Shown here: positions 1 through 12,013 of the stretch, one piece after another
Layout: each line of letters begins with the position of its first letter
How positions within the stretch are numbered: the first letter of the stretch is position 1
DNA from: Bacillota bacterium
GTDB taxonomy: Bacteria > Bacillota > UBA4882 > UBA8346
Direction of reading: 5' to 3'
Assembly: GCA_029553165.1 (NCBI GenBank)
Contig: JAKPCT010000193.1
Location: 1 to 64,000, forward strand
Length of the DNA stretch: 64,000 bases
The notes under the pieces: model-generated
Database searches by the model: none
Seen by the model: only the letters and a program-made list of their open reading frames with translations
Told to the model about the DNA's origin: nothing
Position numbers and translations under genes: made by a program

Positions 1-104
1 TATGGTTGCGACCGGCATACACATGCACTTCCTAATAATTGAATGTCTGTTTATATTACCCATAAGGACTCATTTCTAATAAATGAAATATTGTGAATAA
101 GTGA

Positions 105-2159
<2,055 letters not shown>

Positions 2160-2285
2160 CTGGAAGTGAGGGAAATGTTAAGTATTTATTGAAAGATGTA
2201 AATTTTATTACAATAAAATCGTAAATAATGTTACAATAATTACGGTTGATGTTAGTTGTCAGCGATCGATAGAGGAGGATGCACA

Positions 2286-2585
2286 ATGAGTCTAACTAAG
2301 GCTGAGGTAGAACATGTAGCGAGACTGGCCCGTTTGGAGCTGAATGAGAATGAAAAAGAGGAGTTCACCGGGCAATTGAATGAAATATTACATTTTGTCG
2401 AGAAGTTGAATCAGTTAGATACGACCGGAATCGAGCCAACAGCTCATGCAATACCGGTAACCAATGTTTTTCGCGCTGATGAAATCAGGGAATCGCTTGA
2501 TCCGGAGTTGGCGTTACAAAATGCACCAGTGCGGGAAGGAGATTTCTTTAAGGTGCCAAAAGTATTAGAGGATTCTGAATCATAA
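2286..2585 (+). CDS. gatC: Glutamyl/aspartyl-tRNA amidotransferase subunit C
   Basis: Small scaffold subunit of the GatCAB amidotransferase, which converts Glu-tRNA(Gln), and in many bacteria Asp-tRNA(Asn), to the amidated form. The 99-residue product has the typical start (SLTKAEVEHVARLARLEL) and the conserved C-terminal segment with VTNVFRADE and a terminal FFKVPKVLE. An AGAGGAGG site at 2271-2278 selects the ATG at 2286 over an upstream in-frame start at 2256. It leads a gatC-gatA-gatB cluster, the usual order in Bacillota. Confidence 0.96.
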   Translation: MSLTKAEVEHVARLARLELNENEKEEFTGQLNEILHFVEKLNQLDTTGIEPTAHAIPVTNVFRADEIRESLDPELALQNAPVREGDFFKVPKVLEDSES

Positions 2586-2636
2586 TCATTTGTTACGAAA
2601 GCTAGTATTAATTTGTGGCGTTTGGGGGTACATAGA

Positions 2637-4097
2637 TTGGAATTATATCAAAAAACAGCTCACGAACTACGTGACTTAATTGTAAAAAAAGAGGTTAAAG
2701 CTACCGAAGTAGTTGCCTCTGTCTTGCAACGGATTAAAGCGGTGGAACCTAAAGTACAATCATATGTAACTGTCGCTGAGGAGACCGCGATGAAAGAGGC
2801 TGAAACAGTCGACAGCTTGCTTGCTGCGGGTAATGATTTGCCTGTTTTGGCCGGAATTCCGGTTGCGGTGAAAGATGTCATTTCAACGGCAGGATTAAGG
2901 ACAACCTGTTCGTCGAAGATTTTGGAGAATTATGTCCCGGTCTATGATGCAGCGGTAATTACCAGCCTAAAAGAGCAACAGGCGATTATCATCGGTAAGA
3001 CTAATATGGACGAGTTTGCAATGGGTTCTTCCACCGAAAACTCCGGTCTCTTTATTACGAAAAATCCTTGGGATCTGGAATCAGTTCCGGGGGGATCGAG
3101 TGGTGGTTCAGCCGCAGCGGTTTGTGCTGATGAAACGATCCTCGCTTTGGGTACTGATACAGGTGGTTCAATCAGGCAACCAGCTGCCTATTGTGGAGTT
3201 GTTGGTTTAAAGCCAACCTACGGGCGTGTATCCCGTTATGGTCAGATTGCTTATGCTTCTTCGCTTGATCAGATCGGACCGATTACGAAAGATGTGACTG
3301 ACTGTGCTTTGTTGATGCAGGCAATTGCCAAATACGATCCCCAAGATTCGACTTGTGTTGATTATCCGGTACCGGATTATTTACAGACATTGCAACAAGG
3401 TGTAAAAGGAATGCGGATTGGAATTGCCAAAGAGTATTTCACTGAAGGAATTAGTTCACCGGTTAAAGTGGCAATTGACGATGCGATTCGGGTTTATAAA
3501 GATTTAGGCGCTGAAGTGGTTGAGATTTCACTGCCGTATACCGAGTATGCGTTGGCAGTTTATTATATTATCGCTCCTGCTGAAGCCAGTTCCAACCTGG
3601 CAAGATATGATGGAGTCCGCTATGGTTACCGGACTGCTGCTGATGTGGCTGACTCGGTTGAGTTGTTCATGAAGACCAGGAAGGAAGGTTTCGGTCCCGA
3701 AGTAAAACGGCGGATAATGGTAGGAACCTATGCTTTAAGTTCCGGTTATTATGATGCTTATTATTTAAAAGCCCAACAGGTAAGGACGTTAATCAGAGAA
3801 GACTTCAATCAGGCATTTAAGAGTTGTGATCTAATCTTAACTCCGACAACGCCGACGACGGCATTTAAGATTGGAGCGAAGACTAAAGATCCTCTGGAGA
3901 TGTATTTAGAAGACATCTTTACAATCACTTGTAATCTGGTGGGTATCCCGGGAATTTCAATTCCGGCGGGATTTGCCGACGGAATGCCGATTGGACTTCA
4001 GTTGATGGGACCGGCATTTAAGGAAGAGGTTTTATTGCAGGCAGCTTATAGTTTCGAACAAGCAACTGACTATCATCAACGTAAACCAAGTCTTTAA
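2637..4097 (+). CDS. gatA: Glutamyl-tRNA(Gln) amidotransferase subunit A
   Basis: Amidase subunit of GatCAB: hydrolyses glutamine and supplies ammonia to GatB. The 486-residue product has the amidase signature, with the catalytic lysine in AVKDVI and the glycine/serine-rich segment [11 protein letters not shown] followed by [11 protein letters not shown], giving the Ser-cisSer-Lys triad. The probable start is TTG at 2637, 8 bases after a GGGGG run (2624-2628); an upstream in-frame TTG at 2613 has no ribosome site. The C-terminus ([15 protein letters not shown]) is typical. Lies between gatC and gatB. Confidence 0.97.
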   Translation: MELYQKTAHELRDLIVKKEVKATEVVASVLQRIKAVEPKVQSYVTVAEETAMKEAETVDSLLAAGNDLPVLAGIPVAVKDVISTAGLRTTCSSKILENYVPVYDAAVITSLKEQQAIIIGKTNMDEFAMGSSTENSGLFITKNPWDLESVPGGSSGGSAAAVCADETILALGTDTGGSIRQPAAYCGVVGLKPTYGRVSRYGQIAYASSLDQIGPITKDVTDCALLMQAIAKYDPQDSTCVDYPVPDYLQTLQQGVKGMRIGIAKEYFTEGISSPVKVAIDDAIRVYKDLGAEVVEISLPYTEYALAVYYIIAPAEASSNLARYDGVRYGYRTAADVADSVELFMKTRKEGFGPEVKRRIMVGTYALSSGYYDAYYLKAQQVRTLIREDFNQAFKSCDLILTPTTPTTAFKIGAKTKDPLEMYLEDIFTITCNLVGIPGISIPAGFADGMPIGLQLMGPAFKEEVLLQAAYSFEQATDYHQRKPSL

Positions 4098-4149
4098 AGA
4101 TTAATACATTGATAAAATTCATCGTTTATCAGGTGTGGGAGGAATTACG

Positions 4150-5610
4150 ATGCCATTATCCGATTATGAGATAGTGATTGGGTTGGAAGTTCATGCTGAA
4201 TTGAAAACCAAATCAAAGATCTTTTGTGGTTGTCCGACCGAGTTTGGTGGAGAGCCGAACAGTCATGTTTGTCCTGTTTGTTTAGGATTACCGGGAGCAT
4301 TACCGGTTTTGAATGAAACCGCACTGGATTATACAATTCTGGCGGGTTTAGCATTAAATTGCGAGATTGCACATTATAGTAAATTTGATCGGAAACAATA
4401 TTTTTATCCGGATTTACCAAAAGCCTATCAGATTTCGCAATATGACTTACCATTCTGTAAAAATGGGTGGATTGAGGTCACTGCTGAAGATGGTACGAAG
4501 AAAAAGGCAGGGATTATCAGGGTCCATCTTGAAGAGGAAGCAGGAAAGACAGTCCATTCGGGGACCGGAATCTTAGACTCTGATTATGCATTGCAAGATT
4601 ATAATCGCTGCGGAATTCCATTGATTGAAATTGTTGGGGCCCCGGATTTGCGTTCGCCTCGTGAAGCCCGGGAATACTTGGAAAAATTAAAATTGCTACT
4701 GCAGTATGCGGGTGTTTCCGATTGTAAGATGGAAGAAGGTTCGTTGCGTTGTGATGCCAATATTTCAATTCGTCCAAAAGGGAGTAAGGAATTTGGAGTT
4801 TTAGCCGAAATTAAAAATATGAATTCGTTTAAAGCGGTTCAGGCTGCATTGGAATATGAAGCCGAGCGTCAGGCCGATTTGCTTGATTCGGGCGAGAAGA
4901 TGGTCAAACAGACCCGGACCTGGGATGAGAATAAAGGAATTACCGTTTTTATGCGTTCTAAAGAAGATGCCAGTGATTATCGTTATTTTCCGGACCCGGA
5001 TCTGTTACCGGTGATCATCGAAGCAGATCGGGTAGCGAGATTAAGGACGTTGCTTCCGGAGATGCCTGACTCACGCCGGCAACGATATATTAACGAATGG
5101 GGTTTGCCGGAATATGATGCCGGTGTAATCAGTAGTAGCCGAGAACTGGCGGATTTTTTTGAAGCGGCGGTCAAAGAGTACGGTGAAGCTAAAACGGTCA
5201 GTAACTGGGTGATGGGTGAATTCTTACGATTGTTAAATCAGGAGAAGATTGAGATTTCCGCGGCTAAGATTAGCCCGTCGCAACTGGTGCAGATGTTAAA
5301 GATGATCGATGCGGGGACAATCAGCGGTAAGATTGCCAAAACAGTCTTTGAAGAGATGTTCAAAACCGGTAATGATCCTGCGCAGGTGGTTAAAGAACAA
5401 GGTTTGGTCCAAATCAGTGATGCCGGAGAGCTGGAAGCATTGGCACAAAAAATAATTGCCGCCAATCCAAAGTCGGTAGCGGACTATTTAGGAGGGAAAG
5501 AACAGGCAATCGGATATTTGGTAGGTCAGATGATGAAAGAGACTAAAGGACGAGCCAATCCAGGAATGGTCAACGAGCTGCTCCGGAAAGAATTGGACAA
5601 GCTTAAGTAG
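4150..5610 (+). CDS. gatB: Aspartyl/glutamyl-tRNA amidotransferase subunit B
   Basis: Kinase/transamidase subunit of GatCAB; it phosphorylates the misacylated tRNA-bound Glu or Asp and transfers ammonia to it. The 486-residue product opens with the conserved [20 protein letters not shown], has the paired cysteines CGC and CPVC, the catalytic-domain stretch [13 protein letters not shown], and the C-terminal YqeY-like tRNA-binding tail ([16 protein letters not shown]). The ATG at 4150 follows a GGGAGGA site at 4137-4143. Last gene of the gat cluster; a hairpin follows at once. Confidence 0.97.
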   Translation: MPLSDYEIVIGLEVHAELKTKSKIFCGCPTEFGGEPNSHVCPVCLGLPGALPVLNETALDYTILAGLALNCEIAHYSKFDRKQYFYPDLPKAYQISQYDLPFCKNGWIEVTAEDGTKKKAGIIRVHLEEEAGKTVHSGTGILDSDYALQDYNRCGIPLIEIVGAPDLRSPREAREYLEKLKLLLQYAGVSDCKMEEGSLRCDANISIRPKGSKEFGVLAEIKNMNSFKAVQAALEYEAERQADLLDSGEKMVKQTRTWDENKGITVFMRSKEDASDYRYFPDPDLLPVIIEADRVARLRTLLPEMPDSRRQRYINEWGLPEYDAGVISSSRELADFFEAAVKEYGEAKTVSNWVMGEFLRLLNQEKIEISAAKISPSQLVQMLKMIDAGTISGKIAKTVFEEMFKTGNDPAQVVKEQGLVQISDAGELEALAQKIIAANPKSVADYLGGKEQAIGYLVGQMMKETKGRANPGMVNELLRKELDKLK

Positions 5611-5611
5611 G

Positions 5612-5634
5612 AAAAGCCGGGGAACCGGCTTTTA
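5612..5634 (+). terminator. Hairpin terminator after gatB
   Basis: Stem AAAGCCGG / CCGGCTTT with a GGAA tetraloop begins 2 bases after the gatB stop codon. The T-tract is short and broken by an A, so it may be leaky. Confidence 0.7.
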
Positions 5635-5670
5635 TATTACAATTTTTAATCGATTGAGGAGGGTGAGCTA

Positions 5671-6636
5671 ATGGCACGAGTCAAGAAAAACAATACTGCA
5701 GACAGTAATGCCAATAGTAGTCAAGAGCCTATCTCCAAAGAGGTAGAGAGTACGAAAACAAAAACAACTGCTAAAAATGGAAAAGATACTAAGGCAACTA
5801 CTAAACCAAGGACCAAAAAATCACCCGAAAAACCAAAACCTACTGTAGTGGTTGAGACTGATAACAATCTTGTGACCCAAGAACCGATGCTTGAACCGTC
5901 AATAACCAAGGAGGCTGTTCCGGTTGAACCGGCTAAACCGGCTAAACCGGATAAACCGGTTAAGACTGTTGAATCCGGAGAAGCGGTAGAAGCTTTGAAA
6001 CCCGGTACAGACTCGGTGGTTTCCGAACCGAACAATGAACTGGGATGGGCGATTGCTCGCAGTGTAAAAGATGATGAAAAGGGATTTCGATTTCAACTTT
6101 CAAAATTAGCAAAATCTGTAAAGCTTCCGAAGTTCTCAAATCTGCTCGATGCTGAAGGAAAACTGTTTGGCTTGATTAATCCTGTTGATTTGGTTGTAAT
6201 ATTATTCATCTTTATCCTGGGAATCAAGGTGTTGGCTGATTACCGGCCATTGCCGTTGAAAGTGAATGAAGATCAGATTACCGTGGGATTTGTTGTCCGA
6301 AATATTCCGCCATATCTCGAACAGAGTGTTACAGTTGGTCAATTGCTATTTGACGAGGAGACCAATACTTTTTTGGGAAAAATAACTTCTAAATCGAACA
6401 AAACCGCTGAAGTCGTCCTGCAAGATGGTGGACAGCTCATTCTAAGCCGTCATCCCCAAAATGTTGATCTGCGCCTGGTTGTTACCCGAAAAGGGGAAGT
6501 AATTACCGGTCAATCAAAGAACGGAGTTTATTTGGGAAAATTACCAATTCGGATCGGCGATAAGTTAAAGATCCAGACACTCTATTCCACCCTTGAAGGT
6601 GAAGTCGAATCTTTGGATGTAGTGAGTAAACGATGA
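5671..6636 (+). CDS. DUF4330 family membrane-anchored protein with long K/P/T-rich N-terminus
   Basis: Function unknown. The 321-residue product has two parts. Residues 1-145 or so are low complexity, rich in Lys, Thr, Glu and Pro, with short repeats of PAKPAKPDKP type. The second part resembles DUF4330 proteins: a LFGLINPVDLVVILF motif, one transmembrane helix at about residues 171-190, then an extracytoplasmic beta-rich domain. The TTGAGGAGGG ribosome site at 5655-5664 fits the ATG at 5671. Its stop overlaps the next start (ATGA), so it is probably co-translated with the polysaccharide genes downstream. Family assignment rests on the membrane-segment motif. Confidence 0.7.
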   Translation: MARVKKNNTADSNANSSQEPISKEVESTKTKTTAKNGKDTKATTKPRTKKSPEKPKPTVVVETDNNLVTQEPMLEPSITKEAVPVEPAKPAKPDKPVKTVESGEAVEALKPGTDSVVSEPNNELGWAIARSVKDDEKGFRFQLSKLAKSVKLPKFSNLLDAEGKLFGLINPVDLVVILFIFILGIKVLADYRPLPLKVNEDQITVGFVVRNIPPYLEQSVTVGQLLFDEETNTFLGKITSKSNKTAEVVLQDGGQLILSRHPQNVDLRLVVTRKGEVITGQSKNGVYLGKLPIRIGDKLKIQTLYSTLEGEVESLDVVSKR

Positions 6637-8069
6637 GCAGGTTACAGACAGTGTGCAATCAGTTTTTTGAGGTGGTTAAACTCTCGCGTTCTTATCAAAA
6701 GCTGCAACCACTTTGGAGAGTTGGCTTAACCTTTTCTTCTTTTATATTACAAATAATAAAAGACTTCAAAGGTGAATTCTATCGGAAGAGTTTCCTGGCA
6801 ATGGTACTCCAATTGATTGGAGTTGGTTTTCAGGCAGTTCAAGAGAGATTGAAAGCAATTAATTTCGCAGAATCAAATACTGAACAAGCTTACTGTCCGG
6901 AAAGCGACATTAAATTCAGAGCAATTCAAAATTTTTTGTTAGCAATCATCTGTTTCATGCCAGTCATCCGGGACTGGTCGTTGTTAATCATTCCATTGAT
7001 TTTGCTGTTTTGGTGGCGAACTCCAACCAAATGGGATACGGTTGATCGTTATTTTACCGGTTTTTTGTTTACTTTAGTGACAGCGACTTTTTTTTCGCGC
7101 CATTGGCAAACAGGGCTCAATCATTTGGCTACTTTGGTCCAATGGATTATTATTGCCTGGTTGGTTAGTCGTTCAATTCCACGAGTAATGATTGCCAAAA
7201 TAATTAAAGCTTCAGTATATTCCAGTGCGCTCTGGCTAATAGTCGGATTTTGGCAACTTAACGCAGGAGTCCCAACACCAACCGGGTGGGTTGAGCCCGG
7301 GCAGGCACTGTTAATTCCGGTTCGGATTAGTTCTGTCTTTGTTAATCCGAATATTTATAGCATCTATTTATTAAGTATAATTATTTCAGTTTATTTTCTA
7401 TTTTTCGAGACTAAACTGAAATTGGAAAAGCTAATACTAAGTATTATTGGAATAGGAAGTCTGATTGGGCTTTATTTTACTTATTCACGTACCGGATGGC
7501 TTATCGTTTTGCTATTAGCAATATTAATTGGCTGGAGACATTTAAAGGGACTTCATTGGTTGCGATTGGTTTTATTGAGTTTATTAGTCATTGTTTTTCT
7601 GGGAGTTCAAACCCGTATCAAAGCGCTGATTAATCTGGAGGAATCTACCTTTGGATATCGCCTCAAAATCTGGTACGGAGTAGTGAAGGCTTTAAAGGAT
7701 TACTGGTTTTGGGGTGGTGGTCCGGGAAGTTTTGAACTGATCTATCCCTATTACCGTTTGAAAAGGATCATTGCCGATCATGCCCATCAAACTTACCTTC
7801 AGTTTTGGTTGGAGTATGGTATTGTCAATCTACTGCTCTTTCTCGCTTTTGTTGTTAATTTGCTTAAAACTGCGTTTGTTAATCTTGGTATCAAAGGAGC
7901 TGGCAAGAAGGATTTTTATCCGCAAAATGCCTTGGTTTTGATTGTTATTCTCTTTTTATTGGCTGGTTTTTCGGAAACCTGGTATGTCAATAGTTATCTA
8001 GGGGGATATTTTTGGTTAAATTTTGGCTTGTTATCAGCTTTGCTAAAAGGAAGCTGTTTTAATGAATAA
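6633..8069 (+). CDS. O-antigen ligase/polymerase (Wzy/WaaL-type) membrane protein
   Basis: Polytopic membrane protein of 478 residues with about ten hydrophobic segments. A conserved Wzy_C-like block near the C-terminus includes the YSRTGW motif, the RLKIWYGVVKAL stretch and a GGGPGSFE loop followed by HAHQTYLQFWLEYG, typical of O-antigen ligase/polymerase proteins. It probably joins or polymerises a surface polysaccharide on the outer face of the membrane. The start overlaps the upstream stop by 4 bases and the end overlaps csaB by 8 bases, so the three genes form one unit. The substrate cannot be read from the sequence. Confidence 0.82.
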   Translation: MSRLQTVCNQFFEVVKLSRSYQKLQPLWRVGLTFSSFILQIIKDFKGEFYRKSFLAMVLQLIGVGFQAVQERLKAINFAESNTEQAYCPESDIKFRAIQNFLLAIICFMPVIRDWSLLIIPLILLFWWRTPTKWDTVDRYFTGFLFTLVTATFFSRHWQTGLNHLATLVQWIIIAWLVSRSIPRVMIAKIIKASVYSSALWLIVGFWQLNAGVPTPTGWVEPGQALLIPVRISSVFVNPNIYSIYLLSIIISVYFLFFETKLKLEKLILSIIGIGSLIGLYFTYSRTGWLIVLLLAILIGWRHLKGLHWLRLVLLSLLVIVFLGVQTRIKALINLEESTFGYRLKIWYGVVKALKDYWFWGGGPGSFELIYPYYRLKRIIADHAHQTYLQFWLEYGIVNLLLFLAFVVNLLKTAFVNLGIKGAGKKDFYPQNALVLIVILFLLAGFSETWYVNSYLGGYFWLNFGLLSALLKGSCFNE

Positions 8070-9168
8070 AGTAGTGCTCTTTGGTTATTATGGCAGTGCA
8101 AATTTAGGGGATGAAACCAATCTTGCGCAGTTGGTCGACTATTTGAAACAGCTTAGGCCGGAACTTTCAATAGCTGTAATTACTGCGGACCCCGAAGAAA
8201 CTGCAAAAAAGTTTTCGGTTGAAGCAATCCCGAAATTTAATTTCCGACAAATCTTCAAAGTCTTTCAGGAAGCCGATTGTCTGATTGGTGGCGGTGGTAC
8301 GTTATTTCAGGACCGTTCCAGTTTACGGAGCTTGCTTTATTACCTCTTAATAATTGTTATTGCTAAAATCAGCAAATTAAAGGTGTTTCTCTATGGACAG
8401 GGGATTGGGCCGATCAAAAGTCGGATTGGGAGAATCCTAACCCGGTACATTTTGTCGACGGTTGATATGATGACAGTCAGAGATCGCTTGTCAATCATTG
8501 CTCTGGTAGAACTAAATATCCATAAACCGGAGCTCTTTTTCACGACCGAGCCACTGTTGTGCTTTGATCCCCAACCGGGCCAGTCAGTGGCGGAGTTTTG
8601 GGAAAACCAACCGTTAAATCCCCAAAGAAAGCAGAAGCTGGGTCTGATTATCCGTGAAAGTACAGGACTTAAGTTTGATTTCTGGAGAGATTTGTTAGAA
8701 AATCTTTCGTGGAATAAGAATCTGGAACTATTTTTACTGGTAATTGATGCTCAAGACTCGGAGCTTAATACTTCTCTGGCGATCGAATTAGATCTCCATC
8801 TTTTTAAAATAGCTGCGTGGGAACAATTACAGTTGATTGTCGGTGGGCTTGATTTGGTGATCAGCAGCAGGCTACACGGTTTGGTTGCTGCAGTGGTACA
8901 GAATGTTGCTGCTTTTGGTTTAGCCGTTGACCCGAAAATAGAAGGATTCTGTTTGCAACTGGGAATTCCGTTTGTTTTGTTAACTGAAGATTATGATCGG
9001 TTGGCTTTGGTTAAGAAGATTAATAAACTTCTGATGGAGTTAACTGACGAACAATTAAGTTGGTTAGATCAGAAAGATTATTGGAAAGTACGGGCATTAG
9101 AAAATCAAACTATATTAAAGCAATTTTTGAACAATTTATTTAATGATGATCAAAAGTCAAATTCTTGA
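8062..9168 (+). CDS. csaB: Polysaccharide pyruvyl transferase (CsaB family)
   Basis: Predicted to transfer a pyruvate ketal from phosphoenolpyruvate to a cell-wall polysaccharide, a modification that in Gram-positive bacteria anchors SLH-domain proteins. The 368-residue product has the family features: N-terminal FGYYGSANLGDETNL, the glycine-rich LIGGGGTLFQDRSS block, FLYGQGIGPIKS, and a late SSRLHGLVAAV motif with the conserved arginine and histidine. An AAAGGAAG site precedes the ATG. It overlaps both neighbours, placing it inside a surface-polysaccharide operon. No SLH-domain protein is visible in this window. Confidence 0.9.
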   Translation: MNKVVLFGYYGSANLGDETNLAQLVDYLKQLRPELSIAVITADPEETAKKFSVEAIPKFNFRQIFKVFQEADCLIGGGGTLFQDRSSLRSLLYYLLIIVIAKISKLKVFLYGQGIGPIKSRIGRILTRYILSTVDMMTVRDRLSIIALVELNIHKPELFFTTEPLLCFDPQPGQSVAEFWENQPLNPQRKQKLGLIIRESTGLKFDFWRDLLENLSWNKNLELFLLVIDAQDSELNTSLAIELDLHLFKIAAWEQLQLIVGGLDLVISSRLHGLVAAVVQNVAAFGLAVDPKIEGFCLQLGIPFVLLTEDYDRLALVKKINKLLMELTDEQLSWLDQKDYWKVRALENQTILKQFLNNLFNDDQKSNS

Positions 9169-9865
9169 TATTCCCCTTGATATAATGGCACAAGAGGAAG
9201 TTCTCAAAATAACAACTGCTTGGTTGGAACAACCGCTCAAATCACGTCAGATCGTGACTGTAAATGCATTGATCCTAATGCGGGCTTTGGGTGATGCGCG
9301 ACTGAAGCGGATTATTCAGCAAGCCGACTTAGCCCTGATTGACGGCTATGGAGTGGCCCAAGCCTTAAGAAAAAGAGGTTATTCGGTACCAAGTCACTTA
9401 CCTGGAGTTGAATTGGTTAAACATTTACTGAATCTGTGTTCAGTCCAGAGACGTCGGGTTGCTTTTTACGGCAGCCATTCTACGGTTGTTGAACTGCTAA
9501 AGGTGAGAATTGGTGAGTTATGGCCAGGAATTGATTTGAGTTTTATTGGTGATGGTTACAATCAAAATGAACCAGAAGAAAGTGTTAAAATGAAACTGAT
9601 TAAAGAAAATCCCGAGGTACTTTTGGTAGGATTAGGTTCGCCGGCACAGGAGTTTTTTTTAGCGGAGATTCTGCCACAATTACGGGGAACCGTCGGGATT
9701 GGGGTGGGAGGAAGTTTTGAAGTGTTGTCCGGATGGAAGCGTGAAGCACCCGATTTGATCCGTTACCACGGATTGGAATGGTTGTTTCGAATGTTGCAAA
9801 ACCCTTCCAAGCTTACTAATCTTCCGGACTTAATTCGGTTTTGGTATTTATTTTTACGCCGGTAA
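9143..9865 (+). CDS. WecG/TagA/CpsF family glycosyltransferase
   Basis: Family GT26 enzymes add N-acetylmannosamine (TagA) or related sugars to a lipid-linked acceptor early in wall teichoic acid or surface polysaccharide synthesis. The 240-residue product has the expected VTVNALILMRAL region, the LIDGYGVAQALR acceptor motif, LPGVELV, VLLVGLGSPAQEFF, and GIGVGGSFEVLSGWKREAP near the C-terminus. Two in-frame ATGs (9143, 9146) lie inside the end of csaB, so translation is probably coupled. Which sugar is transferred is not known. Confidence 0.9.
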   Translation: MMIKSQILDIPLDIMAQEEVLKITTAWLEQPLKSRQIVTVNALILMRALGDARLKRIIQQADLALIDGYGVAQALRKRGYSVPSHLPGVELVKHLLNLCSVQRRRVAFYGSHSTVVELLKVRIGELWPGIDLSFIGDGYNQNEPEESVKMKLIKENPEVLLVGLGSPAQEFFLAEILPQLRGTVGIGVGGSFEVLSGWKREAPDLIRYHGLEWLFRMLQNPSKLTNLPDLIRFWYLFLRR

Positions 9866-9892
9866 TTAATAAAAAGAAACAAAGGAAACACA

Positions 9893-10759
9893 ATGAAAAA
9901 TAAGGAGTTTTGGCAGAATATCAAACGGGAAATAATTGATTATACGGGGATTTTTATTGGAGTTACAATTACTGCCCTAGGTTTAGTTTGGCTTTTAATT
10001 CCCAATAAAATTGCCGCCGGAGGCATCAGTGGTTTGGCAATTGTACTGACCTACCTTTGGGGATGGCCGGTTTCAGTTACCATGCTGGCCTTTAATATCC
10101 CGCTTTTTATTGCTTGCTGGTTGGTTTTTGGACCGAGATTCGGACTGAAAACCCTCTTTGGAAGTGTTGTCATCTCAATCATGGTCTATTTTTGGGAATC
10201 AGTAGTCTTCATTTTGCCATTAACGATGGATAAATTGCTGGCGTCATTGTTTGGTGGGGTAATTGCCGGGATTGGGATGGGGATTTCGTTCCGGTTTCAT
10301 GGTACAACCGGCGGGACGGACCTGGCAGCTCAATTATTGAAGCGATTTACGGGAATCTCAATTGGCCAGGCGTTGCTGTTCTTTGATGGATTTGTAATTG
10401 TCCTTGCCGGGCTGATCTTTAACAGTGCCGAGTTGGCGCTGTATGCAATAATCACCCTCTTCATAACCAGTAAAGCCTTGGATACAATCTTAGAAGGTCT
10501 AAATTATGCCAAAGCGGCAATTATAATCTCTGACCAATCGGAAGTAATCGGCGCGAAAATTTTGTCCGACTTACAACGGGGAGCAACAGGATTAATCGGA
10601 CGCGGATTTTATTCCAATCAGCAAAAAGAAGTGATCTTATGTGTGATCTCCCGGGCGGAAGAGATTAAGCTGAAAGAGTTAGTGCGGGCAATTGATCCAT
10701 ATGCATTTGTGATTTTGACTGATGTCCATGAAGTTTTAGGCGAGGGATTTAATCAATAA
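9893..10759 (+). CDS. YitT family membrane protein (DUF161 plus DUF2179)
   Basis: Integral membrane protein of 288 residues. Five or six transmembrane segments form the N-terminal YitT domain, with typical PNKIAAGGISGLAIVL and FRFHGTTGGTDLAAQLL motifs. A cytoplasmic C-terminal DUF2179 domain includes ERGATGLIGRGFYSNQQ-like sequence (here RGATGLIGRGFY) and ends in DPYAFVILTDVHEVLGEGF. Function is not established for most members. An AAAGGA site precedes the ATG. It is 27 bases after the glycosyltransferase and could belong to the same transcript. Confidence 0.9.
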   Translation: MKNKEFWQNIKREIIDYTGIFIGVTITALGLVWLLIPNKIAAGGISGLAIVLTYLWGWPVSVTMLAFNIPLFIACWLVFGPRFGLKTLFGSVVISIMVYFWESVVFILPLTMDKLLASLFGGVIAGIGMGISFRFHGTTGGTDLAAQLLKRFTGISIGQALLFFDGFVIVLAGLIFNSAELALYAIITLFITSKALDTILEGLNYAKAAIIISDQSEVIGAKILSDLQRGATGLIGRGFYSNQQKEVILCVISRAEEIKLKELVRAIDPYAFVILTDVHEVLGEGFNQ

Positions 10760-10808
10760 TAAAAAGGGATTTTTCTGAGTGAGTAGAATTAGGTTAAATA
10801 ACTTGTAA

Positions 10809-10828
10809 AATTCAACATTTGTTGAATT
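10809..10828. promoter_or_regulatory. Perfect inverted repeat before the TctC-like gene
   Basis: AATTCAAC-ATTT-GTTGAATT is an 8-bp perfect inverted repeat ending 3 bases before the GGAGGGG ribosome site of the next gene. It could be an operator, or an RNA hairpin close to the ribosome site. No T-tract follows, so it is not a terminator. Confidence 0.45.
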
Positions 10829-10843
10829 GACTGGAGGGGTTTA

Positions 10844-11884
10844 ATGGCGCTTCTACGAATGGTAAAGAACGGCATTACTCATGTTAACCTCAAGTTTCTC
10901 CGCAGATCTGCTCTGATTAAATTATTGTGTCTATGTTGGGTTTTTTTGACTGTCTTCTCGCAGTTACCACTTAAGGCTGAGAATAGCGATAAATATCCCT
11001 CAAAAGAATTAACCATTATTTGTCCCTGGGCTCCGGGTGGCGGATCTGATAAGATCTCCAGAAAACTGGCGGAACTCCTGGAGGAAGAATTGCAATATCC
11101 TGTTTCAGTAGTTAATCGTACCGGAGGTAGCGGAGTTGTAGGTTTTATGGCCGGAGCTTCGGCTGAACCGGATGGTCACACCTTAACACTGATCACTGCA
11201 GAAATAGGGACCTTATATTGGATGGGTATTACTAACCTTCGTTATCATAGTTTTACCAATATTGCGGTTTTCAATATTGATCCGGCAGCAATTATTGTCC
11301 GTGAGAACAGCAAGTGGAAAACGCTTGAAGAACTTCAAAATGCGATTATTTCTAGACCGCAGAAATTAATCGCTTCTGGTACAGCAAAAGGTGGGATTTG
11401 GGATCTCTTTCGAGCTGGTTGGCTTGATAAATTAGGTATTAAAGAAACTTATTTACGCTGGTATCCAAGTAATGGAGCTGCCCCGGCCCTTAATTCTTTA
11501 ATTGCCGGCCATGTAGATGTGGTAATCTGTAGCCTTCCTGAAGCTGCAGGTTTAATAGCTGCGGGTAAGGTAAGGCCATTGGCAGTAATGGCGGCAAAGC
11601 GTAATCCTTGCTATCCGAAAGTACCAACATTAATCGAAAAAGGGGTTAATTTTACGGGTTATAATTTTCGGGGCCTTGCAGTACCACAGGGAACTCCGGT
11701 TGCAACCGTTGAAAAGCTTGAAAAGTGTCTGGCAAAGGTGGTCAAGAGTCCACAGTTTACTGAATTTATGGAGAGTTATGGGTTTAATTTATCATATTTG
11801 AAAGGTCCGAAGCTGAATAATTTTTTAAAAGACCGGGATCGTGCTTTTGGCAGATTGATCAAACAGACCGGTTTATTGAAATAA
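10844..11884 (+). CDS. Tripartite tricarboxylate transporter substrate-binding protein (TctC/Bug family)
   Basis: Extracytoplasmic solute-binding protein of 346 residues. A long basic N-region and hydrophobic core (residues about 25-42, ending LPLKAENSDKYP) act as signal peptide or anchor. The mature part has the Bug-family pattern: PSKELTIICPWAPGGGSDKISR near the N-terminus, VVNRTGGSGVVGF, GTAKGGIWDLF and a C-terminal AVPQGTP motif. Such proteins bind carboxylates for TctAB permeases. No tctA or tctB is nearby, so it is an orphan here and may serve a distant permease or a sensor. GGAGGGG at 10833-10839 supports the ATG at 10844. Confidence 0.88.
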   Translation: MALLRMVKNGITHVNLKFLRRSALIKLLCLCWVFLTVFSQLPLKAENSDKYPSKELTIICPWAPGGGSDKISRKLAELLEEELQYPVSVVNRTGGSGVVGFMAGASAEPDGHTLTLITAEIGTLYWMGITNLRYHSFTNIAVFNIDPAAIIVRENSKWKTLEELQNAIISRPQKLIASGTAKGGIWDLFRAGWLDKLGIKETYLRWYPSNGAAPALNSLIAGHVDVVICSLPEAAGLIAAGKVRPLAVMAAKRNPCYPKVPTLIEKGVNFTGYNFRGLAVPQGTPVATVEKLEKCLAKVVKSPQFTEFMESYGFNLSYLKGPKLNNFLKDRDRAFGRLIKQTGLLK

Positions 11885-11930
11885 ATATTAATTTTAGCAA
11901 TGGTATTTGTTAATCTTAACACAACCGTCG

Positions 11931-11960
11931 TTGACATTGACTAAAAGGGTATGATAAATT
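11931..11960 (+). promoter_or_regulatory. Candidate promoter of the his cluster
   Basis: TTGACA at 11931-11936 is followed after 18 bases by TAAATT at 11955-11960 (GATAAA at 11953 is an alternative -10 box). The leader to hisD is about 50 bases, too short for a T-box. Confidence 0.45.
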
Positions 11961-12013
11961 AAAGTCACATTATTAGAGACAAATATCTTCAATATATACT
12001 TTTGGAGTCGAAC

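Noticed and set aside
5721-6035. Minus-strand reading frame over the DUF4330 gene
   Set aside because: It is antisense to low-complexity coding sequence, has no ribosome site, and gives only a Ser/Val/Gly-rich product.
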